The notes beneath the pieces were generated by a model. It was not told where the DNA came from and did not search any database. It was given only the letters and a program-made list of their open reading frames with translations. DNA of 64,000 bases from an uncultured Flavobacteriaceae bacterium (GTDB taxonomy: Bacteria; Bacteroidota; Bacteroidia; Flavobacteriales; Flavobacteriaceae): the NCBI GenBank assembly GCA_905479065.1, contig CAJQLB010000013.1, positions 1 through 64,000 of the forward strand, given 5' to 3'. Numbering within the stretch: the stretch's first letter is position 1; every line of letters begins with the position of its first letter. Both the position numbers and the translations under genes were made by a program. This document shows, piece after piece, positions 26,104-34,871 of the stretch.

Positions 26104-27582
26104 ATGAAGAAATCTGTTATCCCTTTTTTTTTAATCCTTTTGCTAGTTTCTACCTCCTACAGCTGTTTTGAGGATCGAGATGACAATGGGGCGTTTGCGA
26201 GTGAAATTAGTGACTTTGTATGGAAAGGATTAAATTTTTGGTATTTATACAAGGATGAAATTTCTGATTTAGCTAACGATCGTTTTTCTTCAAATGAACA
26301 ATTTGCTGACTATCTGAATCTTTTTTCGGGACCAGAGGAATTATTTCAAAGTTTGAAATACCAACCCCAAACAGTTGATAAATACAGTAGAATATTGGAT
26401 GATTACATTGCCTTCGAACAATTATTGGAGGGGTGTACAGTGCGTTCTGGTTATGAAATAAACTTTTATTTAGTTCCAGGAAGCAATACAGACATTTTTG
26501 GCGTAGTGAGACTGGTACTACCAGGAAGTAATGCAGATGCAGCAGGTTTAGAAAGAGGTCAATTATTTTATGGTGTCGATGGTACGTCTTTAAACAACAA
26601 TAATATCAACGAGTTATTCAGTTCTGACAGCTACACTATTAATCTAGCTTCATATGATGATAATGAAACTACGGAAACAAATGATGACACCATCATTCAA
26701 GAGTCGGAAACAATCTCACTCACAAAAGCGTCATTTTGTGAAGATCCAATTTATAAAACTGATATATTAACAATTGAAGGAGAAAATGTCGCCTACCTCA
26801 TGTATAACGGGTTTGTATCAGAATACAATAACCAATTAAACGCAGTTTTTGCGGATTTTAAATCAAATAATGTGCAACATTTAGTTTTAGACCTACGGTA
26901 TAATCCCGGTGGTTCGGTAAATACTTCCATTTTATTAGCCTCCCTAATAACAGGGCAATTTACTGGTGAAATTCACAGTACTGAGCAATGGAATTCAGAC
27001 ATTCAAACTGCTTTTTTTAATCAAAATCCTGAAAATTTAATCAATAGATTCACGAATACGCTTAATAACAACCCTATCAATAGCTTATCTTTAAATGAAG
27101 TTTATATTTTGACGACAGGCGATTCAGCCTCTGCAAGTGAACTACTGATTAACACATTAAACCCCTACATAGATGTAATACACATAGGAACAACCACAGA
27201 AGGTAAATATCAAGGATCAATCACTTTGTACGACTCAGAAAATTTTCAACGTAACGGAGCGAATCCTAATCACACCTATGCAATGCAACCACTAGTTCTA
27301 AAACTTGCCAATACAGTTGGATTTACAGATTATAGTGAAGGATTAAATCCTGATATTGTTATATCCGAAAATCCTCAAAATTATGGAATTTTAGGAAATG
27401 AAAATGAACCGTTATTAGCACGTGCATTATCAGAAATTTCAATGTCTAATAATCCTATTTATCCCAATGAGGTCGTCATACCATTTACCACTAGCAATAG
27501 CTTTGAGCCTTTTTTAAATGAGATGATTATTGATAAAAAAATTCCGGAAGAGCTTATAAATAAATTGTCCTTCAAAAAGTAA
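26104..27582 (+). CDS. S41-family (C-terminal processing-like) serine protease lipoprotein
   Basis: 492 residues. Signal peptide with lipobox S-Y-S-C (Cys21). An N-terminal helical region, a PDZ-like domain (about 115-210, with L-P-G-S-N-A-D-A-A-G-L-E-R-G), then the S41 catalytic domain. The catalytic Ser lies in T-G-D-S-A-S-A-S-E near 341 and the general-base Lys in T-E-G-K-Y-Q-G near 367. Substrate-strand motif L-V-L-D-L-R-Y-N-P-G-G is present. Known: such proteases cleave C-terminal regions of periplasmic proteins. It faces the sigma/DUF4252 unit and could act on it, but that is inference. Confidence 0.92.
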   Translation: MKKSVIPFFLILLLVSTSYSCFEDRDDNGAFASEISDFVWKGLNFWYLYKDEISDLANDRFSSNEQFADYLNLFSGPEELFQSLKYQPQTVDKYSRILDDYIAFEQLLEGCTVRSGYEINFYLVPGSNTDIFGVVRLVLPGSNADAAGLERGQLFYGVDGTSLNNNNINELFSSDSYTINLASYDDNETTETNDDTIIQESETISLTKASFCEDPIYKTDILTIEGENVAYLMYNGFVSEYNNQLNAVFADFKSNNVQHLVLDLRYNPGGSVNTSILLASLITGQFTGEIHSTEQWNSDIQTAFFNQNPENLINRFTNTLNNNPINSLSLNEVYILTTGDSASASELLINTLNPYIDVIHIGTTTEGKYQGSITLYDSENFQRNGANPNHTYAMQPLVLKLANTVGFTDYSEGLNPDIVISENPQNYGILGNENEPLLARALSEISMSNNPIYPNEVVIPFTTSNSFEPFLNEMIIDKKIPEELINKLSFKK

Positions 27583-27598
27583 CAGCAACAAATTTATA

Positions 27599-29530
27599 TT
27601 ACAAGGTTACGTAAAAACCAAAGTGAACATTGCGCCCTCGTGTTGAATAACCAAAAATCTCCTGATAATCTTCGTTAATAGCATTGTACAGTTTACCAAA
27701 CAATGTAATTTTATCCTTATTTATTTTGTGACTAAAATATAAGTTTAACAAATGATAACTCTTTAAACGGATATTATCATTTGCAAATGTCTCACTATTA
27801 TAAATGCTGTCATTTCTTGTATCATTGTATTGATAACTCACACTTACAAAACTGCTTTTTGTCATTTGATAGCTAAGGGAACCATTTAGTTTAAACTTTG
27901 GAATTCTCAAACTTACTTGATTTTTCAAATCAACAAAGGTAGCATTCAAATCTGCTCTTAACTTGTTCGAGAACTTATAATTGCCTACAAATTCAAAACC
28001 CTTCGTTACAAATTCATTAGAAACATTTGTGTATTGAAATACATAGTCTCCTAAATCCATAAAATCAATGAAATTAGTTTCAGTACGTTTAAAATAAACG
28101 AAACTCAAAATCCCTCTAGATTGTATTCCCAGCTCCACCCCTAATTCAGTCGTTGAATTTTGTTCAGGTAACAATGTTACATTCCCATAAGTAGGGTCGT
28201 ATAATTGATACAAAGAAGGAGTTATATAAGCAGAGCTAACACTACCAAGTACTTTTATATACCCAAAGTTTATGTCTTTTTTAATAGAAGGATTAAAGTT
28301 ATAAACAAGGTGAGTTCCATAGTCGCTATGTGTATTTAATCGTATACCTAGGTTAATATTCAAACCAAATTGAGACTGAAACACTGTATTCACATATGAA
28401 TCAAATAATTGAAAATTTGATGTATCACTGTTAATGTTTTCTTGAAATTCTGTACTGCCAAAAGGAATAAAATCATTATTCATACTACTCGACTGTATTT
28501 GAACACCAGCAACTGTATAAAAGGCATCGTCAATTTGGTAACGGTTAAAAATATCGATAAAAAAATTATTAGATTCAAAGCGTGTTGGAAAGCTAGATTG
28601 CACATGTCGTTTTGTCTCATTTACAGCAGAATTCACAGTAATACTACCCTTGTTATATTTAAAAATAGAAGAAAATCCTATACGATTTTGAAATGAAATA
28701 AGACGATTGTCTGCATCTTTTTTATTAAATCCATCATCAAAATCGGCCTTAAATTTATCTTGACTTCCAAACACAGTGAGTTTGATGTTATCAGAAAGGT
28801 TATAACCAATTTTAAACATACCATTATAGGCATTAAAAACATCAGGCTCCTTGCCGGAAGTTACCGCTGAAAACCCGTCTGCATATTGGTTTCCAAAACT
28901 AATTAAATATTGAAAATTGTCTAATGTCCCTGTTAAAGAGACATGATTTCTGAAATCATGAACATCATAATTCTTGTCCTCCGTTGTTCGATTAGAGCCC
29001 ATAGTACTATTTAGATGTAACGAAAATCGTCTATCACTAGGTGTTTTTAATTTTATATTAATCGTGGCTGTTGCAGCACCTGAGCCATACAGAGTACTAG
29101 AGGCTCCTTTTAATATTTCGATGCGTTCAACCTGTTCAATATTAAGCAATCTCAAATCGTAATCATTCGAGATTTGAGAAGCATCGGTCATAGCGATACC
29201 ATCTATTAAAATTAAAACCTGTCGATTTCTACCGCCTCGAACAAAATAACTAAGATTCTGACCACTGTTACTTTTTGATCCATTAATTTCAAATCCAACG
29301 ACAGTATTAATAATATCGGCTACGGTCATTCCCTTTTGATTATTCAAATCTTGTTGTGTAATTACAGTAATAATTTTACCTGAATTCTCTCGCTTCAAAT
29401 TAAATCTTGAATCGGTAATTACAACCTCTTCTAACAATTGATTATTTATGGAATCAAACAAAACTTGTGCAGTACCCATGGAACAGTAAGCACAACAAAG
29501 TACTTTGACAAGATAGTCTCTCGCTTTCAT
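27599..29530 (-). CDS. btuB: TonB-dependent outer-membrane receptor, probably for cobalamin (BtuB-like)
   Basis: 643 residues from the ATG at 29530, chosen because it gives a signal peptide directly (M-K-A-R-D-Y-L-V-K-V, cleavage after about G-T-A-Q); an upstream ATG at 29596 would add 22 non-signal residues. A plug domain (about 35-150) with V-I-T-Q-Q-D-L and V-E-R-I-E-I-L-K-G-A-S-S-T-L-Y-G-S-G precedes a beta-barrel ending G-R-N-V-H-F-G-F-Y-V-T-L. The cobalamin riboswitch just upstream and the divergent BtuFCD-like genes argue for vitamin B12 or another corrinoid as the ligand. TonB itself is not in the window. Confidence 0.9.
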   Translation of the reverse strand: MKARDYLVKVLCCAYCSMGTAQVLFDSINNQLLEEVVITDSRFNLKRENSGKIITVITQQDLNNQKGMTVADIINTVVGFEINGSKSNSGQNLSYFVRGGRNRQVLILIDGIAMTDASQISNDYDLRLLNIEQVERIEILKGASSTLYGSGAATATINIKLKTPSDRRFSLHLNSTMGSNRTTEDKNYDVHDFRNHVSLTGTLDNFQYLISFGNQYADGFSAVTSGKEPDVFNAYNGMFKIGYNLSDNIKLTVFGSQDKFKADFDDGFNKKDADNRLISFQNRIGFSSIFKYNKGSITVNSAVNETKRHVQSSFPTRFESNNFFIDIFNRYQIDDAFYTVAGVQIQSSSMNNDFIPFGSTEFQENINSDTSNFQLFDSYVNTVFQSQFGLNINLGIRLNTHSDYGTHLVYNFNPSIKKDINFGYIKVLGSVSSAYITPSLYQLYDPTYGNVTLLPEQNSTTELGVELGIQSRGILSFVYFKRTETNFIDFMDLGDYVFQYTNVSNEFVTKGFEFVGNYKFSNKLRADLNATFVDLKNQVSLRIPKFKLNGSLSYQMTKSSFVSVSYQYNDTRNDSIYNSETFANDNIRLKSYHLLNLYFSHKINKDKITLFGKLYNAINEDYQEIFGYSTRGRNVHFGFYVTL

Positions 29531-29610
29531 AATTAAGATGTATTGACCGTGAACAACACGAATTACTTTACGTGAATCTTTATCCCGAAAATTCACATTT
29601 ATTGATGAAG

Positions 29611-29764
29611 ATGGCAGGTCTCCTGACTAACGTCTTTTTATGAGTCTTCCCGGGTTATCCAGTGACATGAAGTGCACAAAAAGCTTGTAGTATACAGTTG
29701 CGGGAACAGTTTTGGATTCTCACCAAATTCCCTTTTAATTTGTTCTGAAATCAAGAACAAAACC
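29611..29764 (-). ncRNA. Cobalamin riboswitch controlling the TonB-dependent receptor
   Basis: Read on the minus strand, the region holds the B12 aptamer landmarks in order: GGGAATTTGGTGAGAATCC, CCCGCAACTGT, GTCACTGG, CCGGGAAGACTC and the 3' box GTCAGGAGACCTGCC. The 5' edge is set from a -7 box at 29771-29778 and is approximate. Between the aptamer and the ATG at 29530 lie short complementary segments (GTGAAT with ATTCAC; CACG/CGTG/CACG) that could form the expression platform. Known: cobalamin binding normally lowers expression of uptake genes. Confidence 0.95.
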
Positions 29765-29770
29765 TAAATT

Positions 29771-29778
29771 CAAAACTA
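29771..29778 (-). promoter_or_regulatory. Probable -7 element of riboswitch-receptor transcript
   Basis: The minus strand reads TAGTTTTG (TAnnTTTG). Transcription would start about 7 bases later, right at the 5' edge of the aptamer. No clear -33 match. Confidence 0.55.
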
Positions 29779-29824
29779 AATTAAACATTTTGTTTAATCT
29801 TACAGTCAAAACATTAAATAATAT

Positions 29825-29832
29825 TATTTTTG
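29825..29832 (+). promoter_or_regulatory. Probable -7 element of btuFCD-like operon
   Basis: TATTTTTG ends 14 bases before the TTG start at 29847. It would start transcription too late to include the other possible TTG start at 29790, so it helps fix the BtuF start. Confidence 0.45.
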
Positions 29833-29846
29833 AAAAAACAATCACA

Positions 29847-30992
29847 TTGAAATTTTCAACACTCTTCCTTTTATCATTGCTGTTATTTTCTTGTATTGAA
29901 AACAACAAATCAGATACGATTTTTGACTCAACAAATGTCAAATCTGCTGAAAACAGTTACGCAACAGGTTTCTCCCTAAACAATTATGACGGGTGGGATG
30001 TCTTGGAAATTTATAGTCCGTGGCCTAATTCTCAAAAGAATTATCACTACTTGATTAAGCATAAATTTGACACCATCAATAAATTATTACCAGTTTTTGA
30101 TTATGATGGTATCATCGAGATTCCCGTTGAAAAAATTATTGTAACCTCAACAACACATATTCCTGCACTTGAACTTCTCGGTACGGAAAACACCTTGATT
30201 GGTTTTCCGGGAACACAATATGTGTCTTCAGAAAAAACAAGGTTACGGATTGATAATGGAGAAGTACGAGAATTGGGAAACAATGAAACAATCAACACAG
30301 AAATTGTTCTTGATTTAAAACCGGACATTCTTGTAGGTTACGGTATTGGCAACCAAAATAAAGCCTTAGAAACCATTAATAACTCTGGGACTTCAGTTCT
30401 ATACAATGGAGATTGGGTTGAGGCATCGCCCCTTGGTAAAGCAGAATGGATTAAATTTTTTGGTATCTTATACGATAAAAAAAAAGAGGCTGATTCAATT
30501 TTTGATATCATTGAAACCAATTATATGGCTGCGAAAACCTTAGCTCAAAACGTCAAAAAACGACCTAAAGTTTTATGTGGTGCAATGCACAACAATGTTT
30601 GGTATTTACCTCAAGGAACAAGTCCTGAGGCTCAAATATTAAAAGATGCAAATGTGAATTATTTGTGGGGTGATACCAAAGGTAAAGGAAGTCTCGCTTT
30701 GAATTTTGAATCTATTTTTGAGAAAGCACAAAATGCTTCCTTGTGGTTTAGCCCGTCTTATTACAATAGCTATGAAGAACTCATGTTGGCATCAACTCAT
30801 TACTCACAATTTAATGCCTTTAAAAATAAATCTATTTATTCGTTTGCTAATACCAAAGGGGCAACTGGAGGAGTTCTCTACTATGAACTTGGAACTGCAA
30901 GACCAGATCTAGTACTTAAAGACATCATTAAAATTAGTCACCCCACGCTATTACAGGAATACAATACTTATTTTTTTAAACCTCTTCAATAA
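29847..30992 (+). CDS. btuF: ABC transporter substrate-binding lipoprotein, probably cobalamin (BtuF-like)
   Basis: 381 residues from a TTG at 29847, giving a compact lipoprotein signal (K-F-S-T-L-F-L-L-S-L-L-L-F-S-C, lipobox Cys16). An upstream TTG at 29790 would put 19 extra residues before it. The body is a type III periplasmic-binding fold: E-K-I-I-V-T-S-T-T-H-I-P-A-L near its start, L-K-P-D-I-L-V-G-Y in the first lobe and G-A-M-H-N-N-V-W-Y-L-P in the second. Known: the family captures B12, haem or siderophores. Context (divergent riboswitch-linked receptor, permease and ATPase downstream) favours corrinoid. Confidence 0.85.
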   Translation: MKFSTLFLLSLLLFSCIENNKSDTIFDSTNVKSAENSYATGFSLNNYDGWDVLEIYSPWPNSQKNYHYLIKHKFDTINKLLPVFDYDGIIEIPVEKIIVTSTTHIPALELLGTENTLIGFPGTQYVSSEKTRLRIDNGEVRELGNNETINTEIVLDLKPDILVGYGIGNQNKALETINNSGTSVLYNGDWVEASPLGKAEWIKFFGILYDKKKEADSIFDIIETNYMAAKTLAQNVKKRPKVLCGAMHNNVWYLPQGTSPEAQILKDANVNYLWGDTKGKGSLALNFESIFEKAQNASLWFSPSYYNSYEELMLASTHYSQFNAFKNKSIYSFANTKGATGGVLYYELGTARPDLVLKDIIKISHPTLLQEYNTYFFKPLQ

Positions 30993-30993
30993 T

Positions 30994-32013
30994 TTGCTAT
31001 ATAAAAAATCAACATATAAATCGATAACCATCCTTTTAATAGTTCTTTTATGTGTGTCCTTTTTTGTCAATATTGGTTTAGGCTCTGTATCAATCTCATT
31101 GAAAGAGATTTTTTTAACTATTATTGGACATCAAGAAAACTACATTATCCAACACTACAGGCTTCCAAAAGCGTTCACAGCTGTTCTGGCAGGTTCAGGC
31201 TTAGGAATATCAGGACTTCTTATGCAAACCTTATTCAGAAACCCGTTGGCAGGACCTTTTGTTCTAGGAATTAGTTCTGGTGCAAGTTTGGGAGTTGCTA
31301 TTGTTATTTTAGGATCAAGCCTCATGGGAGGATTTCTAGCCACTGTTTTTATTTCTAAATGGAGTATTGTAATTGCTGCCAGCTTGGGAAGTTTTATTGT
31401 ACTGTTAGCAGTCATGATTGTTGCAGCAAAAATAAGAGATACCATGGCCATTTTAATTATTGGACTCATGTTTGGTAGTATCACAGCGGCTCTAGTAAGT
31501 GTTTTGTCATATTTTAGTTCAGCTGAGCTAATACAACAATACGTCTTCTGGGGCTTTGGAAATCTAGGCAATTTGACTTGGTACGAAGTTGTTATTTTTT
31601 TTAGTATTTATGCTGTTGGTATTGTTTTAAGCATGATGTCAATGAAAAATCTAAATACGCTACTTCTTGGAGAAAACTATGCAAAAAGTCTAGGGTTGAA
31701 TGTTAAAAAAAGTCGCTTTATCATCATTATAGCAACCTGTCTTTTGGCAGGATCTGTAACAGCATTTGCAGGCCCAATAGCTTTTATTGGATTGGCAGTT
31801 CCTCATATTGCTAGACAAATTTTTAACACATCAAATCATAAAATTTTATTACCATCAGTTTTTATAATTGGTAGTATTGTGATGCTTATTTGCGATTCAA
31901 TATCCCAACTTCCTTCAAGTGATTATACGCTTCCAATAAATGCTATTACTTCATTATTTGGTGCGCCTGTTGTCATTTGGCTCTTGTTAAGAAAACGTAA
32001 AATGGTCTTTTAA
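30994..32013 (+). CDS. btuC: ABC transporter permease, FecCD/BtuC family
   Basis: 339 residues, about 8-10 membrane segments. Typical motifs are R-L-P-K-A-F-T-A-V-L-A-G-S-G-L-G-I-S-G near 57-75, N-P-L-A-G-P-F-V-L-G-I-S-S-G-A and G-P-I-A-F-I-G-L-A-V-P-H-I-A-R. The start must be the TTG at 30994: the next in-frame Met is about 77 residues in, past the first membrane segment. The TTG lies 1 base after the btuF stop, consistent with coupled translation. It forms the inner-membrane channel with the ATPase that follows. Confidence 0.92.
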   Translation: MLYKKSTYKSITILLIVLLCVSFFVNIGLGSVSISLKEIFLTIIGHQENYIIQHYRLPKAFTAVLAGSGLGISGLLMQTLFRNPLAGPFVLGISSGASLGVAIVILGSSLMGGFLATVFISKWSIVIAASLGSFIVLLAVMIVAAKIRDTMAILIIGLMFGSITAALVSVLSYFSSAELIQQYVFWGFGNLGNLTWYEVVIFFSIYAVGIVLSMMSMKNLNTLLLGENYAKSLGLNVKKSRFIIIIATCLLAGSVTAFAGPIAFIGLAVPHIARQIFNTSNHKILLPSVFIIGSIVMLICDSISQLPSSDYTLPINAITSLFGAPVVIWLLLRKRKMVF

Positions 32014-32807
32014 TGAGTTTGATAAATCAACATGTTGTTCTAAACGCTGATAACCTCTTTGTAGGCTACAAAACTCATGCATCAAAAACAATAATAGCAT
32101 CTAACATTAATTTTGAACTTAAACAAGGAGAACTTGTTGGCCTTGTCGGTGTTAATGGTATTGGAAAATCGACCCTATTAAGAACGTTAACAGGTGTGCA
32201 AAATGCTTTGTCAGGGACTATTTTTTTAAACGGAAAACACCTTCAAGCATTTACAAATATAGAAGTAGCAAAGGTCATGAGTGTAGTTCTGACGGAACGT
32301 ATTGTTACAAAAAATCTATCTGTTTTTGAGATCATAGCACTAGGTAGACATCCTTACACAAATTGGTTAGGAAATCTACATAAAATAGATCATGCAATGA
32401 TTAATACTGCCATGAGTCAAACGAACATTGAAAATTTAAAACACAAAAAATGCTTTGAACTCAGCGATGGGCAATTACAAAAAGTCATGATAGCTAGAGC
32501 GTTGGCGCAAGATACAGATTTAATCATATTAGATGAACCAACAACGCATTTAGATATGTATCACAAAGTATCTGCTTTAAAATTATTGCAGAACCTAGTA
32601 AAAGATACAGGGAAAACGATCTTGTTTTCGTCTCACGAAATTGATTTAGCAATTCAACTTTGTGATAAAATGATTGTTATGACTGAACATGAAGTGATTT
32701 CTGGGTCACCAAGGGCACTCATAGAAAAAGGCACGTTTGAAAACCTTTTCCCTGATGACATGATTGTTTTTGACAATAAAACAAAGAATTTTAGAGTAAA
32801 AAAATAA
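32013..32807 (+). CDS. btuD: ABC transporter ATP-binding protein (BtuD-like)
   Basis: 264 residues. Walker A G-V-N-G-I-G-K-S-T near 47, signature L-S-D-G-Q-L-Q-K-V near 150 (a slight variant, with D in place of the usual G), Walker B L-I-I-L-D-E-P-T-T-H-L-D and switch His in F-S-S-H-E. Its ATG overlaps the permease stop by one base (TAATG). It powers the BtuC-like permease. Last gene of the btuFCD-like unit; rmuC downstream has its own -7 element. Confidence 0.93.
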   Translation: MSLINQHVVLNADNLFVGYKTHASKTIIASNINFELKQGELVGLVGVNGIGKSTLLRTLTGVQNALSGTIFLNGKHLQAFTNIEVAKVMSVVLTERIVTKNLSVFEIIALGRHPYTNWLGNLHKIDHAMINTAMSQTNIENLKHKKCFELSDGQLQKVMIARALAQDTDLIILDEPTTHLDMYHKVSALKLLQNLVKDTGKTILFSSHEIDLAIQLCDKMIVMTEHEVISGSPRALIEKGTFENLFPDDMIVFDNKTKNFRVKK

Positions 32808-32808
32808 T

Positions 32809-32816
32809 TACCTTTG
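32809..32816 (+). promoter_or_regulatory. Probable -7 element of rmuC promoter
   Basis: TACCTTTG matches TAnnTTTG, just after the btuD stop and 16 bases before the rmuC ATG. Confidence 0.5.
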
Positions 32817-32832
32817 ATAAACATCTTTTTAC

Positions 32833-34149
32833 ATGAGTGATAATCTTTTTTTAATAGTAACGATTTGTGCTTCAGGAGCACTTGGAGCTTATCTAGGAAG
32901 CTTGTTTACGAAATTAAGTCAAAAAAGTACTCAAGGTGCTCAAATTGAACGAGAAAATCAAATGACCAACATCATTGATGATTTAAACAGACAAATCGAG
33001 AAAACAGATATCGAGCAAAATGAGTTAAGGAATGACAAGAATCGTATAAATCAAGAATTGATTGCTAAAAATATTGAATGTATCAACCTTGAAAAAATCA
33101 ACTTAACACGCGAAGCTGAATTAGAGAAACGACAAGAACAACTACGAAAAGATTTCGAAATACTCGCAACAAAGATTTTAGATGAAAAATCTGAAAAATT
33201 CACACTACAAAACAAGGAAAACATCAAGCAAATTTTGAATCCCCTTCAAGATAAAATACAACTCTTTGAGAAAAAAGTTGAGGACACTCAAATAAGGAGT
33301 GTTAAAATGCATTCGGCTCTGGAAGAACAATTGAAAGGTTTAAAAGACCTTAATCAACAAATGACTAAAGAGGCTACCAACCTAACGAAAGCTCTTAAAG
33401 GAGATAGTAAAATGCAAGGAAATTGGGGTGAGTTAGTTTTAGAGCGTGTGTTAGAAAAATCAGGGTTAGAAAAAGACCGTGAGTATTTCGTTCAGCAAAG
33501 TTTTAATTTACCTGATGGTACACGAGTATTGCCCGATGTCGTCTTGCATTTACCTGATAACAAGCGTATGATTATTGATAGCAAGGTTTCCCTAACCGAC
33601 TACGAACGCTATGTCAATGCAGAAGAGGATGAAAGGCCAGCTTTTTTAAAAGCACATATCAATTCTATTAGAAAGCATGTTGACCAGCTCTCTGAAAAAA
33701 AATACGAAGATTTATATGACATACAATCTCCAGATTTTGTCTTACTTTTTATACCAATCGAACCCGCATTCGCCATTGCCATCAATGAAGACAATTCAAT
33801 ATACAATAAAGCCTTTGAAAAAAATATAGTGATCGTGACACCTGCAACACTGTTAGCTACATTGAGAACCGTAGACACTATGTGGAATAATGAAAAGCAA
33901 CAACGAAATGCCATTGAAATTGCACGTCAAGCTGGTGCTCTTTATGATAAATTTGAAGGATTAGTTTCAGATTTAACAGGAGTCGGAAAAAAAATAGATG
34001 CTGCAAAGACAGACTACTCTGCCGCAATGAATAAACTAGTAGAAGGCAGAGGTAACCTCATTACCAGTGTCGAAAAATTAAAAAAATTAGGCGCTAAAGC
34101 AAAAAAATCCTTACCTGAAATTATCATTAAACGCTCTGAAGAGGGATAA
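32833..34149 (+). CDS. rmuC: DNA recombination protein RmuC homologue
   Basis: 438 residues. An N-terminal membrane anchor (about 5-22) is followed by a long coiled-coil (about 35-190), then the RmuC nuclease-like domain with Q-G-N-W-G-E-L-V-L-E-R, D-V-V-L-H-L-P and the I-I-D-S-K-V-S-L-T-D-Y-E-R-Y motif. Known: RmuC limits rearrangements at inverted repeats and may be a PD-(D/E)xK-like nuclease. Length and order are ordinary. It may be read through from the B12 transporter genes but has its own promoter element. Confidence 0.92.
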   Translation: MSDNLFLIVTICASGALGAYLGSLFTKLSQKSTQGAQIERENQMTNIIDDLNRQIEKTDIEQNELRNDKNRINQELIAKNIECINLEKINLTREAELEKRQEQLRKDFEILATKILDEKSEKFTLQNKENIKQILNPLQDKIQLFEKKVEDTQIRSVKMHSALEEQLKGLKDLNQQMTKEATNLTKALKGDSKMQGNWGELVLERVLEKSGLEKDREYFVQQSFNLPDGTRVLPDVVLHLPDNKRMIIDSKVSLTDYERYVNAEEDERPAFLKAHINSIRKHVDQLSEKKYEDLYDIQSPDFVLLFIPIEPAFAIAINEDNSIYNKAFEKNIVIVTPATLLATLRTVDTMWNNEKQQRNAIEIARQAGALYDKFEGLVSDLTGVGKKIDAAKTDYSAAMNKLVEGRGNLITSVEKLKKLGAKAKKSLPEIIIKRSEEG

Positions 34150-34178
34150 AAAAAACCACCAAGACATTATGGTGGTTT
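34147..34178 (-). terminator. Rho-independent terminator, plastocyanin-like gene (possibly bidirectional)
   Basis: A perfect 9-bp stem (34153-34161 with 34170-34178) and an 8-base loop. The T-run is on the minus strand, so it best serves the 34203-34853 gene; it may also stop rmuC transcripts. Confidence 0.85.
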
Positions 34179-34202
34179 ATAAATTCTCTTATTATTTTAC
34201 AA

Positions 34203-34853
34203 CTATTGCTTTACAAAGCGTTTTGTTTGGGTTCCACTATCGTTAGTCACCTTTACCAAATAGACGCCAACGTTCCACTGAGAGATATTAATTTTAGAAG
34301 TAAAACCAGTCAATTGTTGCGACAAAATTTGCTTACCTAATATATTGTAAACAGTCACATTTGTTTTGCTGTCAGCTTGATTCATAGTGATATTTAATTC
34401 AGACACACTTGGATTTGGGTATATTGAAAAGTCCGCTTTACTAACGTTATTTAAACTTAGAGCGCCTTCAGCAACTACAGTAATAGTACCATACATCAAA
34501 CTAGCATGTGGTGTGCAAATAAAATCATTAACACCGAGTACCGTAAACGTGTGAGAGTATGAATACGGATTTGTATACGTAGAGTTAGTCTCCCCGAGGC
34601 GATCAGGCGAACCAAATGTCTCTACAGCCTGTCCTGAAACACTTTTGACATTGTGTGCACCACCAAGTTGCCATTCCCATGTGACTGTATCGCCAATTTC
34701 AATGGTAATATCTGTATCAAATTTGCCATTATATTGTGGATCAGTTGCGGGAACAGAAAAAAATCCCCAATCTGGTATTGTTATTGTTTCTGTCTGAGAG
34801 AAACTATAATTAATTGTTATAAAAAAAATTAAAGTAAGTAATTTTATTTTCAT
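34203..34853 (-). CDS. Secreted plastocyanin/azurin-like copper protein with T9SS tail
   Basis: 216 residues. Signal peptide ending F-S-Q (about residue 20). A single cupredoxin domain (about 22-128) carries the type I copper ligand set: His67 (G-G-A-H-N-V), then Cys113, His116 and Met120 in C-T-P-H-A-S-L-M. The last ~75 residues form a T9SS sorting domain (F-S-I-Y-P-N-P-S, ending R-F-V-K-Q). Seen: ligands and sorting tail. Inferred: an electron-transfer or copper-binding protein exported to the cell surface, which is unusual for a cupredoxin. No redox partner is adjacent. Confidence 0.9.
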   Translation of the reverse strand: MKIKLLTLIFFITINYSFSQTETITIPDWGFFSVPATDPQYNGKFDTDITIEIGDTVTWEWQLGGAHNVKSVSGQAVETFGSPDRLGETNSTYTNPYSYSHTFTVLGVNDFICTPHASLMYGTITVVAEGALSLNNVSKADFSIYPNPSVSELNITMNQADSKTNVTVYNILGKQILSQQLTGFTSKINISQWNVGVYLVKVTNDSGTQTKRFVKQ

Positions 34854-34871
34854 AGTGTTTTCTTTTTACTA

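Noticed and set aside
29531-29596. Longer start for the TonB-dependent receptor (ATG at 29596)
   Set aside because: It would add 22 residues before a normal signal peptide and fall almost inside the riboswitch expression platform.
29790-29846. Longer BtuF start (TTG at 29790)
   Set aside because: It puts 19 extra residues before the lipoprotein signal and lies upstream of the likely -7 box at 29825-29832.
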